Positions 1 to 8,703 of a stretch of 64,000 bases of DNA are shown here, in pieces. Position numbers and translations under genes: made by a program. Positions within the stretch are counted from its first letter, which is position 1, and the number at the start of each line of letters is the position of its first letter. The notes under the pieces were generated by a model, which saw only the letters and a list, made by a program, of their open reading frames with translations, did no database searches and was not told where the DNA came from. The DNA lies in the NCBI RefSeq assembly GCF_006442315.1, contig NZ_VFVY01000001.1, forward strand, positions 310,001-374,000, given 5' to 3'. Source of the stretch: Mesorhizobium sp. B2-3-4. Its GTDB lineage: Bacteria > Pseudomonadota > Alphaproteobacteria > Rhizobiales > Rhizobiaceae.

Positions 1-86
1 TGAACCGGGCCGAGAAGGCCCTCTTGTCAGGCATCCAGGCCCTGATCGCCGAAACACCCCTGCAGGAGCGCATCTACGACGATTGA
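1..86 (+). CDS. C-terminal end of an unidentified protein (partial)
   Basis: The window opens inside a reading frame with codons beginning at base 3. It encodes 27 residues ending LQERIYDD and stops at TGA 84-86. The fragment is too short to assign to a family. It ends 15 bases before the convergent thioesterase gene. The frame is inferred only from the absence of earlier stops and a plausible amphipathic composition, so even its reality is moderately uncertain. Confidence 0.4.
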   Translation, partial: NRAEKALLSGIQALIAETPLQERIYDD

Positions 87-101
87 CGGACCGACACGGG
101 T

Positions 102-512
102 CTATTCGACAAGAAAGGCGCTGGCGCGGTCGCGCATCGGCTCATCCAACGCCACGGAGGCTCTGGCCGCGAGGTCGAAGCGCACGCTGGTCGTCCGGCT
201 CGATGCATGGACGATGCCATCGATCGATCCCGACATCACCTGTTCGAAAGTGATGGAGGTGCGGCCGATCTTCACCACATGCGAGCGGATGGTAAGGAGC
301 GAACCGGCCTTGGTCTCATGGCGATAGTCGATTTCGGTGCGCACGTCGGCCCATCCGGTCGCCGAGGCATGGTCCTGTCCGGCGATATGGCCAAGCAACT
401 GGAAACTGGCGTCGTCGAACATCGCGGCGTAGTGGCGCACGTTCATGTGCCCCATCACATCGCACATCCAGGGATGCGCGACGCCCACGAAGGTGTCGAG
501 GGATTTGCTCAT
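102..512 (-). CDS. acyl-CoA thioesterase, 4-hydroxybenzoyl-CoA thioesterase (hotdog) family
   Basis: This 136-residue protein has the hotdog-fold thioesterase signature CDVMGHMNVRHY at residues 17-28. The Asp and the GHMN turn are where this family hydrolyses acyl-CoA thioesters. Length is typical for a single-domain cytosolic YbgC/FcbC-type enzyme. A start 105 bases upstream is open, but the start at 512 has GGAG about eight bases before it and begins right at the conserved domain, so I chose it. The actual acyl-CoA substrate cannot be told from sequence. It is divergent from the ParB-like gene. Confidence 0.85.
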   Translation of the reverse strand: MSKSLDTFVGVAHPWMCDVMGHMNVRHYAAMFDDASFQLLGHIAGQDHASATGWADVRTEIDYRHETKAGSLLTIRSHVVKIGRTSITFEQVMSGSIDGIVHASSRTTSVRFDLAARASVALDEPMRDRASAFLVE

Positions 513-682
513 GGGATATGCTCCGCGGTCATCTGAGATCGCAAACGCCATATCGAAACGCGTCGCGACAGGCAAACCGGTGGATGAAATGGCGAGGTGC
601 TTCGATGCAGCCGGCATTCGTTAGCCGGGCTCTTGGCCCTCCTCAACAAACCCACTATCTCAGGGGAGGCGGCGGTTCCGCC

Positions 683-943
683 ATGGGGATCGATATGCTG
701 AGGGTGCAAAAGGTCAAGCTCGACGACATCTACGTGCCGACCGCGCGCAGGAAGACACTGCATCCCGAAACCGTCCGGCATCTGGCCGAGGACATATTGG
801 AAAACGGTTTGAAGACGCCGATCCAGGTCCGCCACGACGGCAAACGCCACATTCTCGTTGAAGGCCTGCATCGGCTCGAAGCCGCAAAATGGCTCGGCGA
901 GACCGAGATCGACGCCTATCTGGTGCAAGCCAAGCGCCACTGA
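683..943 (+). CDS. small ParB N-terminal-domain-like protein
   Basis: This 86-residue protein consists of little more than a ParB/sulfiredoxin-type N-terminal domain. The segment VEGLHRLEAAKWLG (residues 59-72) matches the ParB box, with Gly, His-Arg and Ala in place. In ParB relatives this box binds nucleotide or phosphate. The helix-turn-helix and dimerisation regions of true chromosome-partitioning ParB are absent, so a partition role is unlikely. The ATG at 683 is the best start; GGAGG lies 15 bases upstream, which is rather far, and ATG 695 is the alternative. Function unknown. Confidence 0.75.
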   Translation: MGIDMLRVQKVKLDDIYVPTARRKTLHPETVRHLAEDILENGLKTPIQVRHDGKRHILVEGLHRLEAAKWLGETEIDAYLVQAKRH

Positions 944-1070
944 GGCGGGGTCTCCTTCGCTCGAGGCACGCACGATCTCCAGAATTTTTCACCTGGCGTG
1001 TCGGGTCGCGTTGCATTGGCTCGTCCTTGGGACGGAAGCCAGATCAAACCGAATTTCTGAGGAGACCACA

Positions 1071-1556
1071 GTGGCCATCAAGCTAGACATCGCCCCCGCC
1101 AACGACCGCGAACTGGTTCTCGCCCGCATCATCGATGCACCGCGCGAGAACGTCTATCGCTGCTGGACCGACCCGACGCTGATCACGCAATGGTTCGCGC
1201 CAAAGCCGTGGACGACGCCGCGTGCCGAGATGGATGTGCGCACCGGCGGCAACAGCCTTGTCGTCATGGCCGGCCCTGACGGCAATGAATTTCCCAACCC
1301 TGGGGTTTTCCTGGAAGTCGTTCCGGGCAGGAAGATCGTTTTCACCGATGCCTATACAAAGGCGTGGGAGCCGTCGGAAAAACCGTTCATGACCGGCGTG
1401 CTGACCTTCGAGGACGAAGGCGAGGGCAAGACCCGCTACATCGCGCGCGTCCGGCACTGGAGCGTCGCTGACCGGGAACAGCACGAGGCGATGGGTTTTC
1501 ATACGGGTTGGGGGCAATGCACCGACCAGCTCGAAGACCTCGCCAAGACGCTCTGA
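1071..1556 (+). CDS. SRPBCC (AHSA1/START-like) domain protein
   Basis: This 161-residue protein has the Bet v1/AHSA1 layout: an N-terminal strand and helix with DAPRENVYRCWTDP, then TQWFAPKPW, and a C-terminal helix containing HTGWGQCTDQLEDL. Such proteins form a hydrophobic ligand-binding cavity; some are polyketide cyclase-like or stress-related, but no substrate can be predicted. It starts with GTG at 1071, seven bases after GGAG. The next gene, an exported hydrolase, begins 26 bases after its stop, so the two are probably cotranscribed. Confidence 0.85.
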   Translation: MAIKLDIAPANDRELVLARIIDAPRENVYRCWTDPTLITQWFAPKPWTTPRAEMDVRTGGNSLVVMAGPDGNEFPNPGVFLEVVPGRKIVFTDAYTKAWEPSEKPFMTGVLTFEDEGEGKTRYIARVRHWSVADREQHEAMGFHTGWGQCTDQLEDLAKTL

Positions 1557-1582
1557 CATCGCCGGACCCGGAGGAGACGGAT

Positions 1583-2539
1583 ATGTCCAGAACCCTGTTT
1601 TTCGCCATTCTTGCCTCGGTCGCGGCGTTTTTCGCTTGCCCGGGCACCATCAATGCAGAGGAGACGAAGCCCGCCATGACCACCGAAACGAAAACGCTGC
1701 CGAAGCCGGAAAAATCCGGGCTGCTGCCGATCAACGGCGTGAATTACTATTACGCCGTCTATGGCAAGGGTGAGCCGCTGCTGCTGCTGCATGGTGGCCT
1801 TGGCTCCATCGACATGTTCGCGCCGATCCTGCCCAAGCTTGCCGAGAACCGCACCGTCATCGGGGTCGACCTGCAGGGGCACGGCCGCACCGCGCTTGGC
1901 GACCGGCCTTTCAGCCTGGAGGCGATCGGCGACGACATGGCTGGTATCGTCAAGACGCTCGGTTACGACAAAGTCGACGTCATGGGCTATTCGCTGGGCG
2001 GCGGCGTTGCCTTCCGCATGGCGGTCCAGCATCCCGAGACCGTGCGCCGGCTTGTCCTTGTCTCGACCGGCTATGCGGCCGATGGCTTCTACGACGAGAT
2101 GCGCCCGCAGCAGGCGCAGGTGAGTGCCGCCGCGGCACCCTTCATGAAGGACACGCCGATGTACAAATCCTATGTCGCGGTCGCGCCGCATCCCGAGGAG
2201 TTTCCAAAACTGCTCGATGCGCTCGGCAATTTCATGCGCCAGGACTACGACTTCTCGGCCGATGTCGCCAAGTTGAAGATGCCGGTCATGTTGGCCTATG
2301 GCGACAGCGATATGTACAAGCCCGAGCACGAGATCAAGTTCTACCAGATGCTCGGTGGCGGTCTGAAGGATGCCGGCTGGATGCGTGAGAACCTGTCGCA
2401 GAACCGTCTGGCCATCCTGCCCAATCGCACCCACTACGACGTCTTCTTCGCACCCGAACTGACGGCCGCGGCACTGCCGTTCCTCGACGGCCAGACCAGG
2501 GTGAAGAGTTGGGATGAGGTGGTCGGCGAAGCCGAATGA
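1583..2539 (+). CDS. exported alpha/beta hydrolase
   Basis: The 318-residue product begins with a signal peptide (residues 1 to about 25, ending TINA-EET) and so is predicted to act in the periplasm. The alpha/beta-hydrolase core shows the oxyanion region LLLHGGLGS (67-75), the nucleophile elbow GYSLGG with Ser137, a late Asp in AYGDSD and a catalytic His in NRTHYD. The start at ATG 1583 is preceded by GGAGGAG. It probably forms a two-gene unit with the SRPBCC gene. Substrate is unknown; esterase or lactonase activity is a guess from the fold. Confidence 0.85.
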   Translation: MSRTLFFAILASVAAFFACPGTINAEETKPAMTTETKTLPKPEKSGLLPINGVNYYYAVYGKGEPLLLLHGGLGSIDMFAPILPKLAENRTVIGVDLQGHGRTALGDRPFSLEAIGDDMAGIVKTLGYDKVDVMGYSLGGGVAFRMAVQHPETVRRLVLVSTGYAADGFYDEMRPQQAQVSAAAAPFMKDTPMYKSYVAVAPHPEEFPKLLDALGNFMRQDYDFSADVAKLKMPVMLAYGDSDMYKPEHEIKFYQMLGGGLKDAGWMRENLSQNRLAILPNRTHYDVFFAPELTAAALPFLDGQTRVKSWDEVVGEAE

Positions 2540-2550
2540 TCCTGCCAACC

Positions 2551-2578
2551 GCCGGTCGTCTCCAGAGAGACGGCCGGC
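2551..2578. terminator. hairpin between convergent genes, likely bidirectional terminator
   Basis: Two 12-base arms (2551-2562 and 2567-2578) pair with one G.T wobble around a CAGA loop. The hairpin sits between the convergent hydrolase and oxygenase genes. There is no run of T on either side, so classic intrinsic termination is uncertain. Confidence 0.5.
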
Positions 2579-2594
2579 GTGCCGTCTAGGAAGC

Positions 2595-3611
2595 CTAGGC
2601 GCGGCGCGGTTGCCTCAGATGCTTGATGCCGCTCATCTCGACGAAATTCGTCGCCGACTCCCAGAGATAGTCGCCGTAGAGGAACGGCTCGAAAGGCTCG
2701 GCGCCGTCCAATGGCAGCGGCGAGATCTCGGCGTCGACGCGCGGCTCGTAGAAGAACGGGATCGAGAACCGCACCGTTTTCGGCGCGATGACCCGGTGCC
2801 GTGTCGCCCGCACGCGGCCGCCGGTCCAGCGTTCCAGCAACTGGCCGAAATTGACCGCCAGCGTGCCATTGGCTGGCGGCACGTCGATCCATTCTCCGGC
2901 AAGGGTCTTTGCCTGCAAGCCCTCGACGCCATCCTGCGCCAGCAAGGTGACGAAACCCGAATCGGCATGCTCCCGGCCAATGATGCCGCGTGTCTCGCCC
3001 TTGTGGATCACCGAAAATTCCGGCCCGCTGATGTCGATGCCGGCACTGGCGTCGCGCAGCGGATAGCGGATCAGACGTAGCGTCGAGATGCCGCCATCGA
3101 AATAGGCATCGAAGATCGTCTCGGGCAGTGCAAGCCCGCGGGCGATCGACCGCATCAGCATGTTGCCGACCGTCTCCATCGCGCGATAATAATCGGCTGC
3201 GGCGGCGCGCCAGCCGGGCAGCGCATTCTCGGCCGGCAATGGTGTCGGCTCGCGCAGGGGATCGTCGGAAGCCGAGACTCGCGCCGCATCGGCGAGGTCC
3301 GGCCCCATGTCGATGCCTTCCTTGTAGGAAACGGCATGCGGCTGCAGCGGGAACCAGCCACGGTAGAAATTCTTCTTCGTGTTATCGAAGTTCCAGCGCA
3401 GCAATTCCTGCTTGCCTGCATCGGGAAGTCCAAAAATACGCAGCAGTTGCGAACGCTTCTCCGGCGTCAGCCAGTCGTCACCCGGAAAATCCCGGACCGC
3501 CATGAAGCCAATGCCGGCCGCGGCGGCCATGATCCTGGCGTCGACGCGGTCGCGGTCGGGCGAGGGCGGTCCGAACAGGTCCGCGATACCGATCGTTTCG
3601 ATGTCCGCCAT
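2595..3611 (-). CDS. isopenicillin N synthase-like Fe(II)/2-oxoglutarate dioxygenase
   Basis: The 338-residue protein matches the plant/fungal-type non-haem iron oxygenase family (DIOX_N plus 2OG-FeII_Oxy). The iron ligands are visible as H215 and D217 in REHADSGF and H272 in TRHRV. The R281-x-S283 motif that binds the 2-oxoglutarate carboxylate follows nine residues later. The N-terminal segment GFMAVRDF is also typical. It is cytosolic. Bacterial members hydroxylate small molecules or amino acids, or belong to ethylene-forming relatives; nothing here reveals the substrate. It is monocistronic, convergent with the upstream hydrolase. Confidence 0.87.
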   Translation of the reverse strand: MADIETIGIADLFGPPSPDRDRVDARIMAAAAGIGFMAVRDFPGDDWLTPEKRSQLLRIFGLPDAGKQELLRWNFDNTKKNFYRGWFPLQPHAVSYKEGIDMGPDLADAARVSASDDPLREPTPLPAENALPGWRAAAADYYRAMETVGNMLMRSIARGLALPETIFDAYFDGGISTLRLIRYPLRDASAGIDISGPEFSVIHKGETRGIIGREHADSGFVTLLAQDGVEGLQAKTLAGEWIDVPPANGTLAVNFGQLLERWTGGRVRATRHRVIAPKTVRFSIPFFYEPRVDAEISPLPLDGAEPFEPFLYGDYLWESATNFVEMSGIKHLRQPRRA

Positions 3612-3727
3612 GATCTCGATCCCCCCGCATCACGATAATCGATGACCTTGTATCAAAGCTTTTCAATTGACCCAATCGGCCTCGCCGATACCTTGCCGCC
3701 GTTCACGTCACCAATGGGGTCAAGGCC

Positions 3728-4123
3728 ATGGCAAGATACGAGGGCGGATGCCTGTGCAAGGCGGTGCGTTATCGCAGCGACGCCGCTCCCCTAAACGAGC
3801 GCATCTGTCATTGCCGGCTCTGCCAGAAGGCGATCGGCGCGGCGTTCAATGCGCGCGTTCTGTTCCGGATCGACGATGTGACGGTCGACGGCCCGCTGGC
3901 CACGGTCAACACCTCGCCGGATCTCAAACGGGGGTTTTGCCAAAGCTGCGGCACGACGATGTTTTCGCGGCGCGATTCCGCCGGTATCATCGGTGTGACC
4001 ACCGGTTCCCTGGACGATCCGTCGCTCTTCAGGCCCCAGATGCATATCTGGACCGCCTCGAAGCAACCCTGGGTGATGCTCGACGACGGCCTCCCGCACT
4101 ATGAAGGCGCTCCACCGGCCTAG
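3728..4123 (+). CDS. GFA family protein (Mss4-like zinc fold)
   Basis: The 131-residue protein has the cysteine pattern of the GFA (glutathione-dependent formaldehyde-activating enzyme) family: GCLC (C8, C10), CHCRLC (C27, C29, C32) and CQSC (C71, C74). These residues bind zinc in the Mss4-like fold. The family name comes from a proposed S-hydroxymethylglutathione synthase, a role doubted for many members, so a formaldehyde function should not be assumed. No related one-carbon gene lies next to it. Confidence 0.85.
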   Translation: MARYEGGCLCKAVRYRSDAAPLNERICHCRLCQKAIGAAFNARVLFRIDDVTVDGPLATVNTSPDLKRGFCQSCGTTMFSRRDSAGIIGVTTGSLDDPSLFRPQMHIWTASKQPWVMLDDGLPHYEGAPPA

Positions 4124-4265
4124 CTTTCGCCAACAAGGAGGGCGTGCCTCGGGATGACCAAAAATTAATCCAAAGAGACACGCGATAGCCGGCAAAGCGT
4201 CATTGGCGGGCCATCTTTCTCTCCCTATCTAAGCGTCGCGGGCCCGGCATTCGAGGAGACGACGG

Positions 4266-4463
4266 ATGAACGATAGCATCAGCACCCTGGACGAGCTCTT
4301 GAGCGATCCGATGGTCCTGCTTGTGATGGAGCGTGACCGTGTGCGCCCGGAACAAATGCGCATGCTGCTCGAGCGGGCGCGCCGGCCTTCCCCGGAAGAA
4401 CCGATCGTCCCGCCGGCGCATGTGATCGCCCGGACCTGCCAGAAACTGTGGCTGTGCCCCTGA
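4266..4463 (+). CDS. small hypothetical protein, 65 aa
   Basis: A 65-residue soluble protein with an acidic, helical N-terminal half (DELLSDPMVLLVMERDRV) and a basic Pro-rich middle. It has no signal peptide and I recognise no domain. The case for a real gene is a well-placed GAGGAG about eight bases before the ATG and typical codon use. It stands alone between the GFA gene and uppP. Function unknown. Confidence 0.6.
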   Translation: MNDSISTLDELLSDPMVLLVMERDRVRPEQMRMLLERARRPSPEEPIVPPAHVIARTCQKLWLCP

Positions 4464-4691
4464 AGTCCTTGCGTTTCTTCATGAAAACCACTGGCCGGCC
4501 CATGGGCCGGTTTGGATGCGGATCGCGCCGCGCGCGGACGTATTGCAATGCGTCAGCCGCTTCGGGACGCAATGATGCCTGCTCCGGCGACCAGCTTACA
4601 AATTCGTAAATTGATTCTCCGCCACGTGACGGTATGGCTTGCCCGGGCCGATCGCTAGCGATCGTGCCTTCGCAAGTCCGATCCCTCACGC

Positions 4692-5576
4692 ATGGAACCC
4701 GACATGGCTGATATCTGCACGCAAGGCATCGACACGGGCTTTGTCGGCCTTGGATTTGCCAAGGTCGCTTTCCTCGGTCTCGTGCAGGGCATCACCGAGC
4801 TGCTGCCGATTTCCTCGACCGCTCACATGCGCATCGTGCCGGCGGTGCTCGGCTGGCAGGATCCCGGCTCCGCCTTCTCCGCCGCCATGCAACTGGCGGC
4901 ACTTGCGGCCGTGGTCAGCTATTTCTGGGGCGATGTTCGGGATCTCCTGTTCGGGTCGCTCGACGCCCTGACGCGACGTGATTTCGCCGATCGGCATTTT
5001 CGCCTGGCTTTGTGGATCGTTCTGGCGACCATCCCCATCGTCATCGCCGGCGTGGCGCTCTCCGGCGTCCTCAACGCCTGCAATTCGCCATTGCGCAGCC
5101 TGAGCGTGATCGGCTGGGCCTGTATCGCCATGGCGGTGCTGCTGGCGCTGGCGGAAATCCTCGCCCGACACAAGCGCACCATGGCCGAAGCTTCACTGAC
5201 CGACGCGCTGCTGGTCGGCGTCGCGCAGGTCGGCGCCTTGATACCCGGAGTTTCCCGTTCCGGCTCGACCCTGACGGCGGCACTCGGGCTTGGCTTCAAG
5301 CGGGCGGAGGCGGCGCGTTTCTCGTTCCTGCTGGGACTGCCGGCCATCGCGCTTGCCGGCCTCAAGGAGTTGTGGGAACTGCACAAGGTGCATCTCGATG
5401 CGCATGGATGGTCGGTTCTCGCCACCGGATTGGTTGTTGCTTCAATATCGGCCTTCTTCGCCATCTGGGGCCTGATGCGCGTGCTCGAACGCTTCTCCGC
5501 CTGGCCTTTCGTCATCTATCGTGGCGTGCTCGGGGTCGTCCTGCTGCTCGGCGTCGCGATGGGATGGCTTGCCTAG
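4692..5576 (+). CDS. uppP: undecaprenyl-diphosphate phosphatase
   Basis: This 294-residue polytopic membrane protein carries both signatures of the BacA/UppP family: QGITELLPISSTAH (residues 32-45) with the catalytic Glu, and PGVSRSGST (185-193), the phosphate-binding loop. UppP dephosphorylates undecaprenyl diphosphate on the outer face of the inner membrane, recycling the carrier for peptidoglycan and O-antigen; extra copies give bacitracin resistance. The first motif reads ISSTAH rather than the usual ISSSGH, suggesting a divergent paralogue. No strong ribosome binding site is visible, and ATG 4704 is a possible alternative start. Confidence 0.88.
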   Translation: MEPDMADICTQGIDTGFVGLGFAKVAFLGLVQGITELLPISSTAHMRIVPAVLGWQDPGSAFSAAMQLAALAAVVSYFWGDVRDLLFGSLDALTRRDFADRHFRLALWIVLATIPIVIAGVALSGVLNACNSPLRSLSVIGWACIAMAVLLALAEILARHKRTMAEASLTDALLVGVAQVGALIPGVSRSGSTLTAALGLGFKRAEAARFSFLLGLPAIALAGLKELWELHKVHLDAHGWSVLATGLVVASISAFFAIWGLMRVLERFSAWPFVIYRGVLGVVLLLGVAMGWLA

Positions 5577-5724
5577 GCCGCTTGGGTATCGCGTGAGGTG
5601 TTGCGCGGCTGCCACCGGCCCTGGGGCATCAATCCATGCCCGAAGATGTGATCGGGCGCCTTCATTGACTTCCGGCAATCTCCGCCCTTAACGTTCTGTT
5701 AACAAAAGCAGATGGCGGAGCCGC

Positions 5725-6351
5725 ATGGCATCCTCGTTGGGTTTGCGCCGGAAGGCGAAGGGGCTGGGGCTTGCGATTGCCCTGATAGGCGTCTGTTCGG
5801 CGGCCAATTCCGCCCACGCGGCGCCGGCTTCCATGGTTGTCGGCGGCTCGACGTCCCAGCCGATCGGCCACTATGATTTTTGCAAGATCCATGTCGCCGA
5901 ATGTTCGATCCGTTCGCCCAACAGCGTGCCTGAGCATCTGACCAGCAAACTGCTGCACGAGATTTCCGCCGTGAATCTCTCGGTCAACACCCGCGTCAAG
6001 CCGATGAGCGACTTGGACAATTACGGTAAGGACGAATGGTGGGCCTATCCCGACAATGGCTTCGGCGATTGCGAGGATTACGCGCTGGAAAAACGGCGTG
6101 AGCTCAACGGCCTGGGCGTCGCCATAGCCAATCTCCTGATGACTGTGGTTCGCAAGCCGGACGGCGAAGGCCATGCCGTGCTGACGGTGCGCACCGACAA
6201 GGGCGACTTGATCCTCGACAATCTTGTCGACAAGGTTCGTCTCTGGAACCAGACGCCGTATCGCTACCTGAAAAGACAGGCGAGCGACAACACCGGGCAC
6301 TGGGTCTCGATCCTTGGCGGTGAAGAGAAGTTGGTCAGCGCCGTCAAATAG
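5725..6351 (+). CDS. BTLCP family transglutaminase-like cysteine protease (copy 1)
   Basis: The 208-residue protein has a signal peptide (cleavage near HAA at about 31-33) and the bacterial transglutaminase-like cysteine proteinase (BTLCP, formerly DUF920) core. The predicted catalytic triad is C116 in GFGDCEDYALEKRRE, H150 in GEGHAVLTV and D165 in LILDN. LapG of the c-di-GMP-controlled biofilm system belongs to this family, but no LapD or adhesin gene is near. A paralogue with the same core lies at 43927-44535. GGAG precedes the ATG by four bases, slightly short. Confidence 0.88.
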   Translation: MASSLGLRRKAKGLGLAIALIGVCSAANSAHAAPASMVVGGSTSQPIGHYDFCKIHVAECSIRSPNSVPEHLTSKLLHEISAVNLSVNTRVKPMSDLDNYGKDEWWAYPDNGFGDCEDYALEKRRELNGLGVAIANLLMTVVRKPDGEGHAVLTVRTDKGDLILDNLVDKVRLWNQTPYRYLKRQASDNTGHWVSILGGEEKLVSAVK

Positions 6352-6464
6352 CCGTCGCCGGACGGTCACGCCGTCATCCACGCTTATCCCCTGCAAATCC
6401 TTCATCGTGCCGGCAAGCGGTGCTATCCACGACAATTCGTTGGAACCGACAATCCGGAACGCGC

Positions 6465-7256
6465 ATGGATTTTTTGACACTCCTGAATTCGGCGCCTCTT
6501 CTTTTGGCTTTGGTCAAGGCAGCACTGCCGCACGCAGTGGCCACGACGTTGGCGTTCGGCCAGTGGTTCGCGTCGGTGCCGCCCTGCCGTGACGCTACCT
6601 TCGAGGCGGCCAGCTTTCTTGTCTGCGAGGTCGATCCGAAGCTCTATTCGATTGAACTGTTCTGGAAAGATCCGGCCGGCAAGCCTTTTCAATCGCTGCA
6701 CAATCTCGACAGCGCCCAGCGCGCGGCCGGCCGCACCATGCTGTTTGCCATCAATGCCGGCATGTATCACCCCGACCTCCGGCCGGTCGGCCTTTATGTC
6801 GAACGCGGCCAGGAAATGGCTGGGGTGAAGACGGGATCGGGCAGCGGCAATTTCTCGCTGCAGCCAAACGGCATCTTCTACATAGGCGGCGGCAAGGCCG
6901 TGGTCCGGGCGACAAGGGACTTCGTCAGGAAACGGCCAGCCACCGACTATGCGACGCAATCAGGGCCGATGCTGGTCATCGACGGCCAGCTTCACCCGAA
7001 ATTCCAGGCCGACGGCACCTCGCGCAAGAGCCGCGACGGTGTCGGGGTGCGAAAGGACGGGGTGGCCGTCTTTGCCATTTCGAACGGCACGGTGACGTTC
7101 CATGCCTTCGCCCGCCTGTTTCGCGATGCACTCGGCTGCGACAACGCGCTTTTTCTCGACGGCACTATATCGAGCCTGCTCGCCCCAGCCATCGGCCGCA
7201 ACGACGACTATTGGAATTTGGGGCCGATGATCGGCGTCTTCAGGAAGCGCGGCTAG
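6465..7256 (+). CDS. phosphodiester glycosidase (NAGPA/DUF2233) family protein
   Basis: The 263-residue protein shows the phosphodiester glycosidase domain, with FAINAGMYHPD and PVGLYVERGQ in the first half and RDGVGVRKDG, SNGTVTFHAFA and NALFLDG in the second. The domain's namesake removes N-acetylglucosamine from a phosphodiester in animals; bacterial members are presumed envelope enzymes. The hydrophobic N-terminus (residues 3-30) may be a signal peptide or anchor. The start at 6465 has only a weak GGAA upstream, and a more upstream start is possible. Its last four bases overlap the convergent GST gene. Confidence 0.8.
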   Translation: MDFLTLLNSAPLLLALVKAALPHAVATTLAFGQWFASVPPCRDATFEAASFLVCEVDPKLYSIELFWKDPAGKPFQSLHNLDSAQRAAGRTMLFAINAGMYHPDLRPVGLYVERGQEMAGVKTGSGSGNFSLQPNGIFYIGGGKAVVRATRDFVRKRPATDYATQSGPMLVIDGQLHPKFQADGTSRKSRDGVGVRKDGVAVFAISNGTVTFHAFARLFRDALGCDNALFLDGTISSLLAPAIGRNDDYWNLGPMIGVFRKRG

Positions 7257-7897
7257 AGCGATGGGGCATTGACTGCGAATTGGGCGGCGAAAGCCCTGGC
7301 ATAGGCAGGCCGCGCTTCGCCGCGCGCGACATAGGCGGCGAGGTCTTGATATTCGTCCAGAATGCCCGACATTCTGAGCCGCAGCAGCACCGACACCATC
7401 AGAAGATCGCCCGCGCTGAACGCACCATCGAGCCAGTCGGCGACGCCCAGGTGAGCCGAGAGTCTGTCCAGCCGGGCCCGGACACGGTCCTTCACCAGCG
7501 GCAGGCGCGCCTCGCTCCAGGGCTTGTCGGCCTCGAATACTCTGGCGTTGGTCAATTCGAAGACCGGCGGTTCGACGGTGTTCAGCGCGGCGAACATCCA
7601 CGTGATCGCACGCGCACGGGCATCGCGCTCCGTCGGCAGCAGCCCCGCATGCCGCTCGGCAAGATGAAAGACGATCGAGCCGGTCTCGAACAGCGAGAGG
7701 GAACCGTCCTCATAGGTGGGAATCTGGCCGAAGGGATGGATGGCCAGATGCTCGGGCGCCGCCATCCCCGCGGAGGAAAGGAAACGAACCTCATAGGGCT
7801 GTCCCATTTCTTCGAGCGCCCAGCGGACGCGCGTATCGCGCGCCAGCCCTTTGCCGCCATCGGGGGACCGTTCAAACGCTGTGATCGTGATCGTCAT
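7253..7897 (-). CDS. glutathione S-transferase family protein
   Basis: The 214-residue protein has a thioredoxin-like N-terminal domain, with the cis-proline region FGQIPTYEDGSLSLFETGSIV (FGQIP, then the Glu-Thr-Gly-Ser glutathione contacts), followed by an all-helical C-terminal domain ending in a conserved GAFSAGDLLMV segment. It is predicted to conjugate or reduce cytosolic substrates with glutathione. The N-terminus is basic, with SPDGGKGLARDTRVRWAL in the position of the usual catalytic Ser/Tyr helix. Substrate is unknown. Confidence 0.85.
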   Translation of the reverse strand: MTITITAFERSPDGGKGLARDTRVRWALEEMGQPYEVRFLSSAGMAAPEHLAIHPFGQIPTYEDGSLSLFETGSIVFHLAERHAGLLPTERDARARAITWMFAALNTVEPPVFELTNARVFEADKPWSEARLPLVKDRVRARLDRLSAHLGVADWLDGAFSAGDLLMVSVLLRLRMSGILDEYQDLAAYVARGEARPAYARAFAAQFAVNAPSL

Positions 7898-8047
7898 GGC
7901 ATCCGTTTCCTTGCCCGGGCGAATTTCCTTGGCTTCCTATCGAAGACGAATGAGCGTCCTGGAAATCGACAGCGGCCTTGAATTATTTTCATCGCCTGGC
8001 GCGGCTTCGAATGCCTTCCGGGCAGAGGTATGCGCTCACACCTTGAG

Positions 8048-8677
8048 CTAAGCCGTCCGCCTGTTGCCGCGCAGCCTGATGACGATCACGGCTATGATGA
8101 TCGCCGCCACCATCGCCACGATCACCGCCAGTCCCCACAGGCTGGTCGCGTCGAGTTCGGGCAGACTGTCGGCGCCTTTGGCCACCAGCCATCCAGGCGA
8201 CAGCACGACCGGCGCCCAGATGATCGCCGACAGGATGTTGGCGACCTGGAAACGCCGGCGGTGCATGCCCATCATGCCGGCGACCAGCGGGATGGTGGCG
8301 CGCACGGGACCGAAGAAGCGGCCGATGAAGACCGCGGCGAAACCGTAGCGGTGGAAGAACAGGCGCGCCCGCGCGACCTCGCGCCGGTAGCGGTTGAGCG
8401 GCCATTTGTGCACGACGCCGCGCCCGAGCCATCTGCCGAGAAAATAGGAGATGGTGTCGCCGAGTGCCGCGCCGACCATGGCGGCGAGTAGCACGGGCAG
8501 GGGTTGGACGATGCCGGCGCCCACCAGGCCGCCGACGATGATCAGCACCGTGGTGCCGGGCAACAAGATGCCGATCAGCACCAGCGATTCGCCGAATGCC
8601 AGCAATCCGACCACGAGGCCCGCCCAGGCCTGGTGGTTCTCGATGAAACAAACGCTCTGGTCGATGAACGACTGCAC
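8048..8677 (-). CDS. DedA family membrane protein
   Basis: The 209-residue membrane protein has the DedA (SNARE-associated/VTT) landmarks: GESLVLIGILLPGTTVL near the start, GAALGDTISYFLGR in the middle, and FIGRFFGPVRATIPLVAGMMGM with the conserved Arg and Pro in the re-entrant region. DedA proteins are thought to be proton-coupled transporters or scramblases of lipid carriers such as undecaprenyl phosphate. Start is GTG at 8677, seven bases after GGGAG. The DUF1402 gene ends 26 bases upstream on the same strand, so they may be cotranscribed. Confidence 0.88.
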   Translation of the reverse strand: MQSFIDQSVCFIENHQAWAGLVVGLLAFGESLVLIGILLPGTTVLIIVGGLVGAGIVQPLPVLLAAMVGAALGDTISYFLGRWLGRGVVHKWPLNRYRREVARARLFFHRYGFAAVFIGRFFGPVRATIPLVAGMMGMHRRRFQVANILSAIIWAPVVLSPGWLVAKGADSLPELDATSLWGLAVIVAMVAAIIIAVIVIRLRGNRRTA

Positions 8678-8703
8678 GCAAGCTCCCTGCTAGTAAGTGT
8701 TTC